40,522 nucleotides of DNA, taken from the NCBI GenBank assembly GCA_964495805.1, contig CAZBWV010000071.1, forward strand, positions 1 through 40,522, given 5' to 3'. The DNA comes from JALXCH01 sp964495805. GTDB lineage: Bacteria > Calditrichota > Calditrichia > RBG-13-44-9. Positions 8,142 through 17,404 of this stretch are shown piece after piece. The translations under genes and the position numbers were made by a program. The notes beneath the pieces were generated by a model, which worked only from the letters and a program-made list of their open reading frames with translations, ran no database searches and was not told the origin of the DNA. Position 1 is the first letter of the stretch. Every line of letters begins with the position of its first letter.

Positions 8142-9263
8142 TTAGAAAAGCCGAATACCCGCCCCCACCACAAAATAAGTGTGCTGAAAATCCTCCTCCG
8201 CATTGACATGATTGTCCCAGACCTCCAGAAACATATCCCACCTTTCTTTCTGGTAACGTAATCCCCCGACCAGGTAAGTATAAGAATTGTCCTGATAGGT
8301 ATCCCCTCTATTAAGTCCGCGCCGAAAAAAACCGCCGCTCACATTCCAGTTTTCTCCAACCGACCAAAGTACCGATCCCGAATAGTTTAATGCATTGGTG
8401 TACTCATAGGGAAGTTGTTCCCATAGGACATAAGTAACCGTGCCATTCAACTGCCACTTTTCGGACGCTACCCAGTGGATACCCATTCCATAGCGGGTGG
8501 GAAGCTTTGTGTAGTACACATTCGACTTTACTGGAGAGGGAGTTTGAAGCTCAGAATACAGCTTCATGTCCCCTTCGACGGATGTTTGATGCTGGTACAC
8601 CAGCCCGATGGCAAAACGCGGCAGCCGGTACGAAATACCCATCTTAAAAGAAAAACCATAATCGTTCATTTCCGCATACGCCTCAAATACTTCGCTGTAA
8701 AATCTGAGGTAATCTATGGTCATGGTCGCACCCAGGGTCAATCGATCGTCATGCCGTATGAAATCGGGAAAAGAGTAGCTTACCACACCGGAAAAACTAT
8801 GGATAACTTCATGCTCAATATAGCGCGTCATTGCCACTGTATCCTGAGATGCTGTACTTACGGGAAATTCACCGGTAGTTAGGTGGAAATTATAAGACTG
8901 ATGATAGGCCAGACCAATTCGTCCGTTGTTGATTGGGAGCACCCAGCCCGCTGCCACCGGAAGTCCGGGTTGATGCTGCGAAAGAGTGATTTCCGGGTCT
9001 TGAGTTTGGGCAAAATCGGGAATGGAAGTATGGTACCCAAAGGACACTCCCACATTCATACGGCTCCAGTTATCCAGAACCACCGGATTAGCCAATCCGA
9101 TATCCGAAATGGGTGTGCTGATGATGTTCCGAAATCCCACACTATGGAATCCCGGTACGGGAAGGAACTGAAGAAAAATATGAAGAGGTTTTTGAGTTTG
9201 ATAAATACCACCGGCAATAAGATGCCCCACTAAAAACAACATGCACGTCCAGATAAATTTCAT
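8142..9263 (-). CDS. FadL-like outer-membrane beta-barrel protein
   Basis: The 373-residue product has an N-terminal signal peptide (about 1-17) and then alternating hydrophobic/polar strands rich in aromatic residues, ending in a C-terminal F (AGIRLF) as outer-membrane barrels do. The layout, with aromatic-rich strands such as GMGIHW, GGLRYQ and VVGAGI, fits the OmpP1/FadL or PorV-type hydrophobic-substrate barrel group, but the match is by character, not by a specific motif. It may import hydrophobic compounds or serve as a secretion-related barrel. It is a single gene with its own good promoter, convergent with the NtrC-type regulator. Confidence 0.7.
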   Translation of the reverse strand: MKFIWTCMLFLVGHLIAGGIYQTQKPLHIFLQFLPVPGFHSVGFRNIISTPISDIGLANPVVLDNWSRMNVGVSFGYHTSIPDFAQTQDPEITLSQHQPGLPVAAGWVLPINNGRIGLAYHQSYNFHLTTGEFPVSTASQDTVAMTRYIEHEVIHSFSGVVSYSFPDFIRHDDRLTLGATMTIDYLRFYSEVFEAYAEMNDYGFSFKMGISYRLPRFAIGLVYQHQTSVEGDMKLYSELQTPSPVKSNVYYTKLPTRYGMGIHWVASEKWQLNGTVTYVLWEQLPYEYTNALNYSGSVLWSVGENWNVSGGFFRRGLNRGDTYQDNSYTYLVGGLRYQKERWDMFLEVWDNHVNAEEDFQHTYFVVGAGIRLF

Positions 9264-9293
9264 TGAGTGGCTCCCATTTTTTTGTATAAAAAT

Positions 9294-9322
9294 AATATAA
9301 CTCCCAAAAGGGAATTTTTCAA
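9294..9322 (-). promoter_or_regulatory. strong sigma-70-type promoter of the barrel gene, with dyad in the spacer
   Basis: Read leftward, TTGAAA (9317-9322), a 17-base spacer and TATATT (9294-9299) precede the ATG at 9263 by about 31 bp. The spacer contains the perfect inverted repeat TCCC-N4-GGGA (9302-9313), a possible binding site for a small regulator or simply chance. Confidence 0.6.
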
Positions 9323-9499
9323 CCCATCCGTCCGGGAAAAATCACGAACTACCCCTCAAATGGCACCGCTCAAAGCAAAAATAATTTTAAGGAAGCATCC
9401 TACCGGAGGTTAGCTTTTCCAATTCAAATGGATGCTTTGCCGCCGGGTCCCTTTTTATTAAATTTGCAAGAATCAACAGACGAAAAACAGGATGCCCTG

Positions 9500-10627
9500 A
9501 TGACTCAGCCTATCCGGAACGTTTACATCAACGGACGTTTTTTGACTCAGCCGGTAACCGGTGTTCAGCGGTATGCCCACGAAATCGTCAAAGCATTCGA
9601 TCGGTTTCTGGAGTCGGGGCAGATTGACCCGGAGCGTTATCAAGTCACGCTTCTTTCTCCGAACCGACACCTTCAACATCAGTTGTCCCTTCGGCGGATT
9701 CAGGTTAAACGGTTTGGTCAGTATTCCGGTCACGCCTGGGAGCAGTGGGAATTGCCTTTCCACGCCTGGAACGGTGTGCTTTTCTGCCCGGGCAACACCG
9801 CTCCCCTGATGAGCTATCTGTTTCGGCGTCCGGTCGTGGTCACCATTCACAGCCTGGCTTTTCGGCTTTTTCCGGAAGCGTACAGCCGATTTTTCCGGGT
9901 GTGGTACCATTTCCTCACTCCGCGCATCATTCGTTTCAGCCGGGCAGTTATTACCGTGTCCGAAAGCGAAAGGCGCACCATCGAGCAACTGTATCCGGAA
10001 GCATCGGGTAAAATTCAGGTTATTCAAAACGGCGGTTTACCCACAGAAATTCTAAACAGACGGAAAGAACTTTTTCGTCGTCCGGTGTCTTTCCCCGAAC
10101 CGTACGCGCTATTTGTGGGTTCATTGAGTGAGGGGAAAAATCTGAAAGCGGTTCTCCGCGCAGTGGAGCAGGTAAATCAACATCAACCACTCCACCTGGT
10201 GGTGGTGGGTTCCACTGCCCGAACCTTCCGCGAGAGCACGCTGGAAATTCCACCTTCCCTAACCGGGAAGGTCCATTTTACCGACCAGGTGGAAGACCCA
10301 TCCGAATTGATACCGCTTTACCACCATGCCTGCTGTCTGGTTTTTCCATCCTTTTACGAAGCATCCAGTTTACCACCCATCGAGGCAATGGCTTGCGAGT
10401 GTCCGGTAATTGCTTCGGACATTCCCGCTCTTCGGGAGCGCTGCGGGGAGGCCGCCCTTTACTGTCCGCCGGAAGAGCCGGATTCCATTGCCCGGGCTAT
10501 TCAACAAATACGAACCAACCCCGATCTGCGCCAGCAGCTCATCCGTAAAGGCCAACAGCAGGCTACACAATTCACCTGGGAGGCTTCTGCCCGACAGACT
10601 TTTCAGATACTGGAACAGGTCTTCTAA
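9500..10627 (+). CDS. GT4-family glycosyltransferase
   Basis: The 375-residue enzyme has the GT-B plan. The N-terminal acceptor domain begins GVQRYAHEIVKAF. The C-terminal nucleotide-sugar domain has FVGSLSEGKNLKAVL and the E-x7-E motif (E-ASSLPPI-E). It would transfer a sugar from an NDP-sugar to a growing lipid-linked glycan on the cytoplasmic face. I chose the ATG at 9500, which has AGGA seven bases upstream; an in-frame ATG at 9428 would add 24 residues but has no site at proper spacing (GGAGG there is about 20 bases away). It leads a rightward group with a flippase and a GT2 enzyme. Confidence 0.87.
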   Translation: MTQPIRNVYINGRFLTQPVTGVQRYAHEIVKAFDRFLESGQIDPERYQVTLLSPNRHLQHQLSLRRIQVKRFGQYSGHAWEQWELPFHAWNGVLFCPGNTAPLMSYLFRRPVVVTIHSLAFRLFPEAYSRFFRVWYHFLTPRIIRFSRAVITVSESERRTIEQLYPEASGKIQVIQNGGLPTEILNRRKELFRRPVSFPEPYALFVGSLSEGKNLKAVLRAVEQVNQHQPLHLVVVGSTARTFRESTLEIPPSLTGKVHFTDQVEDPSELIPLYHHACCLVFPSFYEASSLPPIEAMACECPVIASDIPALRERCGEAALYCPPEEPDSIARAIQQIRTNPDLRQQLIRKGQQQATQFTWEASARQTFQILEQVF

Positions 10628-10805
10628 ACTCCCTGGATTACCGTTCCTGGCAGTTACCCCGGTTCCGGTCCGGAGGCGGCAACGCCCTTTCTCGTTTCCT
10701 GCAATCCGGCGGAAGATTGCCCGCCTTTCTTTCACATTCATCGAAAGCTTTTGGATTACTACCGCTCAGCGGTTAATTTCCCTGTTGCAAAAAAACGTTG
10801 GAGAA

Positions 10806-12251
10806 ATGGTTCGATTTAACAACATTATCCGGAACAGTCTGGTGCTAACTACCAGCCATGTTGTCACTAAAATTATAAATTTGGGGCTGGTTGTTTTGCT
10901 TACCCGCCTGCTGGGTCGGGAGGGTTTTGGCGTTTACAGTTTTTCCTTTTTGTTCACCGGCATGTTCATGTTTTTAGTTAACCTGGGCATCAACTCCCTG
11001 CTGGTTCGGGATATTGCCCGGCACAAAGCCGGGGCGCAACGTCTGGTGAGTACCGCCACCCCCGCTGTCTTTATTCTCTCTTTGCTGACCGTCGTTACGG
11101 TAAATTCCATCGCTTTACTCTCCGGCTGGACGCCGCTGGAAAAAACAGCCATCTTTATTTTCAGCTTTTACCTGCTTTTTGACGGATGGAGTCGATTTCT
11201 CATTTCCGTTTTTCGTGCCTTCGAAAAGATGGAGTACGAAGCACTGGTAAACCTGACCGAACGAATCGCCTTGTTGCTCAGCGCCGTGCTGGCTTGGCTG
11301 TTTCACCTCTCACTTATCCAGTTGATTATTCTGTTCTCCGGAGTGGAACTGCTAAAGGCAGTTTTTGCGTTTGTTCTGGTGCACCGAAAATTCGTTCCCA
11401 TCCGGTTACGATTTCATTTTCCCCAAATGTACACCCTGCTCAAAGAGTCTTTTCCCTTTGCTTTGATGGGCATATTTGGTACCATCAGCATGCGAATTGA
11501 CATTGTGATGATTCGGATGTTTTATTCTTCGGATGCGGTGGGGGTGTACAACGTCGCCCGTCGATTGGTGGAGAGCCTGACGTTCATTCCGGAAAATATC
11601 GTCATCGCTTTTTTCCCGGCTATCTCTGTCCTGTATCTTCACAACCGGCAAAAATTCAACCGTACCTTTCAGCAGGCATTGCAATCCATGCTTGTTATTG
11701 CCATTCCGTTTTCGATAGGACTTTTCTTGCTTGCGCGCCCCATTATTCAATTTTTGTTTGAACCGGAATATCTTGCCGCTTACCGCCCGCTCCAGTGGTT
11801 CGGTTTATGGCTGGGTGTTCTGTTTATGAAACACATTTTTGCTACCACGCTGAATGCCATCGGCAGGCAAGCGTTGTTTTCCAGATTAGCCGGTCTTTCC
11901 ATGGTGCTGAACGCCGGGTTGAATTACGTACTCATCCCCCTTTATCAGATTGAAGGCGCCAGCCTGGCTACGCTGTTTTCGGAAGCCATCACTGCATTGA
12001 TTGCTTTTTGGGCGGTACGGAAATATCTGAACCTGCCGCAGTGGTCTTCCTTTTATCCCAAACTTGCCGGAGTGTTAATGTTACTTGCCGGCGCCGGTTT
12101 TTTCCTGCGGAATTCAAACCTTTTACTGGCGGTGGGGCTCATCGGGCTGATTTACCTGATTCTGCTTTTCCTGTTTCATATTGTCACATTAAATCAGATA
12201 ACCGAATGGGTGAACCGATTAAAACCCCAAACATCGGAACTAAAAGACTGA
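10806..12251 (+). CDS. Wzx-like polysaccharide flippase
   Basis: The 481-residue protein is a MATE/MVF-superfamily polysaccharide exporter with about 12-14 hydrophobic helices over its whole length. The start NNIIRNSLVLTTSHVVTKII and the following LLTRLLGREGFGVYSF segment are typical of PST/Wzx flippases, which move lipid-linked oligosaccharide across the inner membrane. The start chosen is the ATG at 10806, since earlier in-frame starts overlap the preceding glycosyltransferase and give non-membrane sequence. The GGAG ribosome site is unusually close, two bases from the ATG. The position between a GT4 and a GT2 gene supports O-antigen or exopolysaccharide assembly. No wzy polymerase is seen. 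Confidence 0.85.
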   Translation: MVRFNNIIRNSLVLTTSHVVTKIINLGLVVLLTRLLGREGFGVYSFSFLFTGMFMFLVNLGINSLLVRDIARHKAGAQRLVSTATPAVFILSLLTVVTVNSIALLSGWTPLEKTAIFIFSFYLLFDGWSRFLISVFRAFEKMEYEALVNLTERIALLLSAVLAWLFHLSLIQLIILFSGVELLKAVFAFVLVHRKFVPIRLRFHFPQMYTLLKESFPFALMGIFGTISMRIDIVMIRMFYSSDAVGVYNVARRLVESLTFIPENIVIAFFPAISVLYLHNRQKFNRTFQQALQSMLVIAIPFSIGLFLLARPIIQFLFEPEYLAAYRPLQWFGLWLGVLFMKHIFATTLNAIGRQALFSRLAGLSMVLNAGLNYVLIPLYQIEGASLATLFSEAITALIAFWAVRKYLNLPQWSSFYPKLAGVLMLLAGAGFFLRNSNLLLAVGLIGLIYLILLFLFHIVTLNQITEWVNRLKPQTSELKD

Positions 12252-12277
12252 GTACATCCCTTTCGAACCATATTGAG

Positions 12278-13312
12278 ATGAAAACCGAAAATACATTCGT
12301 CCGAAATAATGCACCTGTGGATTTGTCCATTATTATCGTAAACTGGAATACGGGTAATTTACTGGACAGATGCCTGACCAGCATTCTTCAGCACACCTCC
12401 GGCATTAATTATGAGATCATCGTTTTTGATAACAATTCCGGGGATAATTCCCGGAAGGTACTGGAAAGCTACCCGCAGGTGCGCGCAATTTTTCACCACG
12501 AGAATCTGGGTTTTGCCCGTGCCAACAATCGGGCGGTGCCCCATGCCCGGGGGGAATATATTCTGTTTCTTAATCCCGACACGGAACTAAAGGACAATTT
12601 GCTCCCCGAAACAGTGGAATTTTTAAAGAAGAGCCCTTATCACGTACTGGGTGTTCGGTTGCGTTTGCCGGACGGGCGCATTCAGATTTCATCGGGGAAT
12701 TTCTTTTCCCTGAAAAATATGCTTTTCCAGAACCTGTTTAAAATAGCACTTCGTTTCCGCTTCAAAAAGCTGGTGCGCTGGTTGTCCCGCCGGACGGGTG
12801 TTCCCCTCAGCCAGTATCTCAACCAGCCCGATCTCTGGGATCCTTTCCGGATTCATTCTGTGGACTGGGTGTCCGGTGCATTTTATCTGTTGCGCAAGGA
12901 CGATTTTGTAGCGGCAGGTGGCTTTGACGAAGATTTTGTTCTGTTTGCTGAGGAGGTGGATTTAAGCCAGCGGCTGGCCAGAGAAGGGAAGCGGGCGGTG
13001 TTTTACGGACGAAAAGAGATTTTGCACCACAGCGGTGCCAGCATCAAACGCTTTCAATCCCGAAGTTTTGTTCTGCACCACCTGGGCACATTGCGTTATT
13101 ACCGAAAACATCGTCCGTTGCCGGAATATCACCTTTACCGATTACTTATGATTTTTATTTACGGAACTCTCTACCTGATTCACTCCATGCGTTATCTGGT
13201 CTCCCGTTCCGGACAAAAAAGGGAGATGAAAGAAAAATTGACCGGATATCGAACCCTGGTGAGGGAATTTCTGAGGCCGAATCTGGAGGGAACGTCTCTT
13301 CAATTGTCCTGA
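12278..13312 (+). CDS. GT2-family glycosyltransferase (rhamnosyltransferase-like)
   Basis: The 344-residue protein is an inverting GT-A enzyme of the WcaA/WbbL type. It has the nucleotide-binding start DLSIIIVNWNTGNLL (about 15-29), a D-x-D-like LNPDTE (98-103), the donor-site SGAFYLLRKDDF and FAEEVDLSQRL carrying the likely catalytic acid. A hydrophobic stretch near residues 288-305 could be a membrane anchor. The ATG at 12278 leaves a normal 14-residue lead before the domain; another ATG at 12206 would overlap the flippase gene. It is 26 bp after the flippase and 6 bp before the convergent GT4 gene. The transferred sugar is not known. Confidence 0.85.
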   Translation: MKTENTFVRNNAPVDLSIIIVNWNTGNLLDRCLTSILQHTSGINYEIIVFDNNSGDNSRKVLESYPQVRAIFHHENLGFARANNRAVPHARGEYILFLNPDTELKDNLLPETVEFLKKSPYHVLGVRLRLPDGRIQISSGNFFSLKNMLFQNLFKIALRFRFKKLVRWLSRRTGVPLSQYLNQPDLWDPFRIHSVDWVSGAFYLLRKDDFVAAGGFDEDFVLFAEEVDLSQRLAREGKRAVFYGRKEILHHSGASIKRFQSRSFVLHHLGTLRYYRKHRPLPEYHLYRLLMIFIYGTLYLIHSMRYLVSRSGQKREMKEKLTGYRTLVREFLRPNLEGTSLQLS

Positions 13313-13318
13313 GGTTCG

Positions 13319-14470
13319 TTATTCTTCCGGGATTTCCAGCAGTTCCCGGTACACCTTCAGGGTGCGTGCTGCCACCACCTTCCAGGAGTAGTTTTCCAGC
13401 ACCCGGCGTCGTCCGGCCCAACCCAGCCGATTTCGTAACGACTCATCTTCCAGTAAAGCGATGAGTTTCTGGCGCAGCGCCGACACGTCACCTTCCGGGA
13501 AGACCAGCCCGGCATTGCCCAGCACATTGGGGATTTCTCCGCAGCTGGAACCGATTACCGGCACACCGCTGGACATGGCTTCGATGAGCACCCGACCAAA
13601 CTTTTCCACCCAGTTCGGACGGGTCAGGGAAGGCAGAACAAACACATCCATGCAGTTCATGTACTGAGCCACTTCCTCGTGCGAAGCGGAAGGCACAATC
13701 TGTAGCGGTACACCGGATTCGCTGGCTTTTTGCTGCAGGCGTTCCCGCATGGCACCATCTCCCACCAGCAATAGTGCGGCATTCAGCCCTTTGAGCGCCC
13801 GGATGAGCAAATGCACCCCTTTATGCTCCACCAGCGATCCCACATAACCCACCAGCCACTGCTGAGTTCCCCGCAACTTCTGGCACAACTCCGGCAGCTG
13901 CCTGGGCCGAAACGCTTCGCTGTTCACACCATGGGGAATGATCTCTATCCGCCCCCGATAACCTTTGCGACGCAACACCTCCACTGCCATGGCATTCCGT
14001 GCCAGAATTGCCTGTGAATTGCCCAGGACGTATTTTTCCACCTGGCTAAACGGTGGCGGGTAAGTTTTAAACTGATGCTGGGAAGCGTGCAAGACCAATT
14101 TACTATGTGGAGAATACCGATTGCGTAGTCGGGCAATCTGCCAGCTACCCAGGTTAAACACTTCGTTTTCCATGTCAATCAGGTCGGGCTGGAACTCCTT
14201 CAGCAGAAATTTCAAATGGCTGCGAAACATGGCCAGGTGCAAATTACCCGGGAAGTAAATTTTCCCTACCACAATATCGTACAATTCATCGTAGTCTTTT
14301 TCCAGATACTTGCGTCCCCGGCTCCAGAGTTCCTTCCAGTACGGGGGCACCAGCACCTGCACCTGCCACCCGCTTTGCCGGGCAATTTCGTGCGGCAGGG
14401 TCTGGTAAAACTTCTGGATGAAAGAAGTGTAGGAAATCATCAAGATTCTGGGTTTTCGCTGTTCGCTCAC
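13319..14470 (-). CDS. GT4-family glycosyltransferase
   Basis: The 383-residue GT-B enzyme starts RILMISYTSFIQKFYQTLP and contains the sugar-nucleotide domain with GYVGSLVEHKGVHLLI, FVLPSLTRP and E-x7-E (E-KFGRVLI-E) followed by AMSSGVPVIGS. It is likely a retaining transferase in surface-glycan synthesis. The start codon is GTG with AGGAG six bases before it. It runs opposite to the three plus-strand polysaccharide genes and ends 6 bp from the GT2 gene, so it is controlled separately. Substrate unknown. Confidence 0.88.
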   Translation of the reverse strand: MSEQRKPRILMISYTSFIQKFYQTLPHEIARQSGWQVQVLVPPYWKELWSRGRKYLEKDYDELYDIVVGKIYFPGNLHLAMFRSHLKFLLKEFQPDLIDMENEVFNLGSWQIARLRNRYSPHSKLVLHASQHQFKTYPPPFSQVEKYVLGNSQAILARNAMAVEVLRRKGYRGRIEIIPHGVNSEAFRPRQLPELCQKLRGTQQWLVGYVGSLVEHKGVHLLIRALKGLNAALLLVGDGAMRERLQQKASESGVPLQIVPSASHEEVAQYMNCMDVFVLPSLTRPNWVEKFGRVLIEAMSSGVPVIGSSCGEIPNVLGNAGLVFPEGDVSALRQKLIALLEDESLRNRLGWAGRRRVLENYSWKVVAARTLKVYRELLEIPEE

Positions 14471-14725
14471 TGTCGCTCCTAATTTTCCGGCTCGCCGTTT
14501 CGTTTTTCTTCATTATCGGTGGTGTCGGGGATTCCCTGAATGCCTGAGGCTACCAGCAGATCAGAATTTCTCTTTCTTGCTCCCGGAAAGCAATGGATAG
14601 ACGCTTTTGCCACCCCGAAAAAGTTGAACCCCTAATTTACCACCGGAGTGGAATGGTTAAAACAGGGAAAGTAAAATGTGCACCGACAGGTGTTCCGTTT
14701 CAGGCAACTTCCTTGCAAAAAAATT

Positions 14726-17293
14726 TCAGGAATCGGTTCCCATGCGTCGAATTATAAGGATGGTCTGGTCGTCAAACCGGGGAGCATTTCCGTAGAATTC
14801 TCTCAGGTCGTCTTTCAGGCATTGAATCAGTTGCGCAGGCGGAGCGGTGGCGCACTGTTTCATTCGGGCAAAGAATCGCTCTTCTCCGTAAATCACTTCT
14901 TTCCCGTTTACCATACGGGAAGCTTCGGGGAAGCCGTCGGTGTACAGTACCAGCGTTTCTTCAGGATGCAACCGGATGGTATGGGTGGTTACCTGCCTGC
15001 GGAACAGCTCTTCGTCCCGGGTGATCCCCAGTGCCAGCCCTGGCGTTTTCACCTCCTGCAAATCGTATGAGGGAGGAGTGGCAATCACTACCGGTAAATT
15101 ATGCCCGGCGCGGACAAAGGTAAATTCATTGCTTCTGGCGTCCAGGATTCCGAAAATGCCGGTGACAAAAATATTGGCTTCCAGCAAATGGTGGCGTAAA
15201 TAGGCATTCAGGCGGTAAATAATTTCCAGCAAATCCGGGGTAAAGCGTGTGGAAAAGCGCAACAGGCTCAGCAGTTGCACCATGTAAAATGCGGCGGACA
15301 TTCCTTTGCCGGACACATCGCCAAAAGCAATCAGGAACCGATGTTCCGACAGGGGAAACACATCGTAAAAATCGCCTCCCACTTCGGTGGCGGTGGTCAT
15401 ATCCGCAGCGATGGCATATCCGGGGATTTCCGGCAGTTTTTTGGGTAACATCTGCAATTGCACCCGGTGGGCAATTTTAAGCTCCTGATTCATGCGTTCC
15501 TTTTCCCGCGCTTCTTCCATGAATTTTTTCAGCTCCTGGCTCATCCGGTTGAAATGGCGGGCAAATTCACTGAATTCATCATTCCCGTAAATCTGAACCC
15601 GGTATTCCAGGTTCCCGGAGGCAACCTGCCGCACACCTTCGCGCAACCGCTGGAATTTTTCCACAATCAGCGTATTCATCTGTTTGCCAAACCGGGCCAT
15701 GCGACGGATGACCAGCAAGTTCAACAAAAAGAACAGGATAACCAGCACCAGCAACACCTGACTCATGAAGTTCCAGCGGAACAGCTCGCCTAAATTGAAA
15801 TACACATTCAAAGTCAGATATTCATCCGGTGCGGTGGAAGGCAAAAAGATGCGGCCCACCACCACGGTGAAGTTTCGAAAACTCGCCGGGGTAACCAATC
15901 CCCCCAACCCGGTGAATCCACCGGGGACTGAAGCAATCAGTCGTGAATTCTCCGACCGCACCACAAAAGGATTGATGATTCCCACCGGATTAATGCGAAA
16001 CGGCTCATGTTGCCAGAAGCGCAGGCGATACAAAAAAGCCATCACCGGATTGGGGCGATAGTGGAAAGCTGCCACACCACTGCCCAGGATAAACTGGTTC
16101 CGCTGGAATAGATAGAACAGAAAAGCCGGATCGATCCGCACCAGCCGCACCGAATCGCAACTCGTTAACGTCACCGGACAAAATCCCAGGAAGGTGATCG
16201 GGCGGCTCCCGGAGGTGTCCTGCACCAGTACAAATCGACCGGTTTCACCGGAAGTAAACGTGCGCACTACCTTTCCGCGGGAGAGTTGTTCGGGAGTCAT
16301 GTAAGTAACAGAAAGTGTACGATCTGCCGGATCACCGGTGTGCTCCACAATCTCGTTCACACTCTGGCGCAACAAATTTGCCTGCCAGCCGGAAATGAAA
16401 AGGTAAAAAATAAACAGAAGTACCACCATCTGAATAAATTGAGGAATGGTGGCTTGAAAAAAACTGGCAATGCGTAATTTCCGGGAGAGCGGAGCAAAAT
16501 TGTAGGTAAACACCAGCGGTATTCGGACCACCAGCACCAACAGGTATGTGTGCACAATCAGGTATAAAAATTTGGGCAGGGAATAAACAGCCATGCGATA
16601 AGTGGAGGGAAGGTAAAGAGGAGCTCGCACTTTAAGAAACGTCGGTTGATGGAGATTGAACCATAGCACCAACGCCGCAACAAAATAAACAATGAGTTCC
16701 GGACGCGACAGATCATTCAGCCAGCGTGTCCGCTTTAATAAAATCAGAAACAGAAAGACCGTGAGCAACAGTGTGTTAAACGGTTGTCCGGGGAACACAC
16801 TATGATGTGCCAGCAGCAAAATCAACCAGTAAATGAGAATAACGGTAAACCTGCGGTTGTTCTCCCGTTGCAGGAACAGACTACCAGACCAGACCATCAG
16901 GAAAAGATTCATCCAGTGAAAAAGTTGTTTGAACACGGAGAAATGCAGTGATGTGTTGCTCAAACCGGTCAAACTGTTGATGATCGGGTAATCCAGTGCA
17001 CCGGCTATCAGGAACAGAGCAAGGTACAATTCTTCCGGTGGATCGAATTTGCGGAGAATGATGCGGTTGGTGTGGTACCAGCAGGTGAATAGGGTAATGA
17101 GTAAAAAATAGCGGATCGGTGCTAAATAGACGAATACCACAAGCAATAGCCAGAAGGAGAGGGTAAATCCCACAATGCAGGTAACAAGCCGGCGAAAATC
17201 CGTTTCGTCAGTGCGAAAGCGTTCCAGCGCCTGGTTTAAACGCTCGGGAAAAGTAAAATGAGATTGGGGTACTTCGGTCTGGTTCATACCCAT
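14726..17293 (-). CDS. membrane-anchored HAMP-SpoIIE (RsbU-type) PP2C phosphatase
   Basis: The 855-residue protein has a long N-terminal membrane region (several helices in about 35-300), an extracytoplasmic segment (about 303-505), a further helix (about 511-530), a HAMP linker (about 530-590), a coiled coil and a C-terminal SpoIIE/PP2C domain. The metal-binding motifs GGDFYD (639-644) and GDVSGKGM (658-665) and the terminal DDQT motif are intact, so it should be an active Mn/Mg-dependent Ser/Thr phosphatase. RsbU-type phosphatases dephosphorylate STAS-domain anti-anti-sigma proteins; no such partner or anti-sigma kinase is encoded in the window. The gene is isolated, with 255 bp of intergenic DNA downstream. 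The ligand sensed by the outer domain is unknown. Confidence 0.9.
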   Translation of the reverse strand: MGMNQTEVPQSHFTFPERLNQALERFRTDETDFRRLVTCIVGFTLSFWLLLVVFVYLAPIRYFLLITLFTCWYHTNRIILRKFDPPEELYLALFLIAGALDYPIINSLTGLSNTSLHFSVFKQLFHWMNLFLMVWSGSLFLQRENNRRFTVILIYWLILLLAHHSVFPGQPFNTLLLTVFLFLILLKRTRWLNDLSRPELIVYFVAALVLWFNLHQPTFLKVRAPLYLPSTYRMAVYSLPKFLYLIVHTYLLVLVVRIPLVFTYNFAPLSRKLRIASFFQATIPQFIQMVVLLFIFYLFISGWQANLLRQSVNEIVEHTGDPADRTLSVTYMTPEQLSRGKVVRTFTSGETGRFVLVQDTSGSRPITFLGFCPVTLTSCDSVRLVRIDPAFLFYLFQRNQFILGSGVAAFHYRPNPVMAFLYRLRFWQHEPFRINPVGIINPFVVRSENSRLIASVPGGFTGLGGLVTPASFRNFTVVVGRIFLPSTAPDEYLTLNVYFNLGELFRWNFMSQVLLVLVILFFLLNLLVIRRMARFGKQMNTLIVEKFQRLREGVRQVASGNLEYRVQIYGNDEFSEFARHFNRMSQELKKFMEEAREKERMNQELKIAHRVQLQMLPKKLPEIPGYAIAADMTTATEVGGDFYDVFPLSEHRFLIAFGDVSGKGMSAAFYMVQLLSLLRFSTRFTPDLLEIIYRLNAYLRHHLLEANIFVTGIFGILDARSNEFTFVRAGHNLPVVIATPPSYDLQEVKTPGLALGITRDEELFRRQVTTHTIRLHPEETLVLYTDGFPEASRMVNGKEVIYGEERFFARMKQCATAPPAQLIQCLKDDLREFYGNAPRFDDQTILIIRRMGTDS

Positions 17294-17404
17294 TCAATTT
17301 TTTTACACAGAGAATAGTTACGAAAGCAGAAGCGAAAAGATGCAAACAGGCTCAATTTATGGGATCGGGTTCCGGGGAGTTCCGGTACTTTGTGAGAGAA
17401 GTTC

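Noticed and set aside
9361..9377. TGGCAC element before the first glycosyltransferase
   Set aside because: The downstream GC is one base too far and the TT is missing, so it fails the sigma-54 spacing.
10410..10805. 132-residue N-terminal extension of the flippase frame
   Set aside because: The extension overlaps the preceding glycosyltransferase by over 200 bp and reads as non-membrane, proline/arginine-rich sequence. The family start fits the ATG at 10806.
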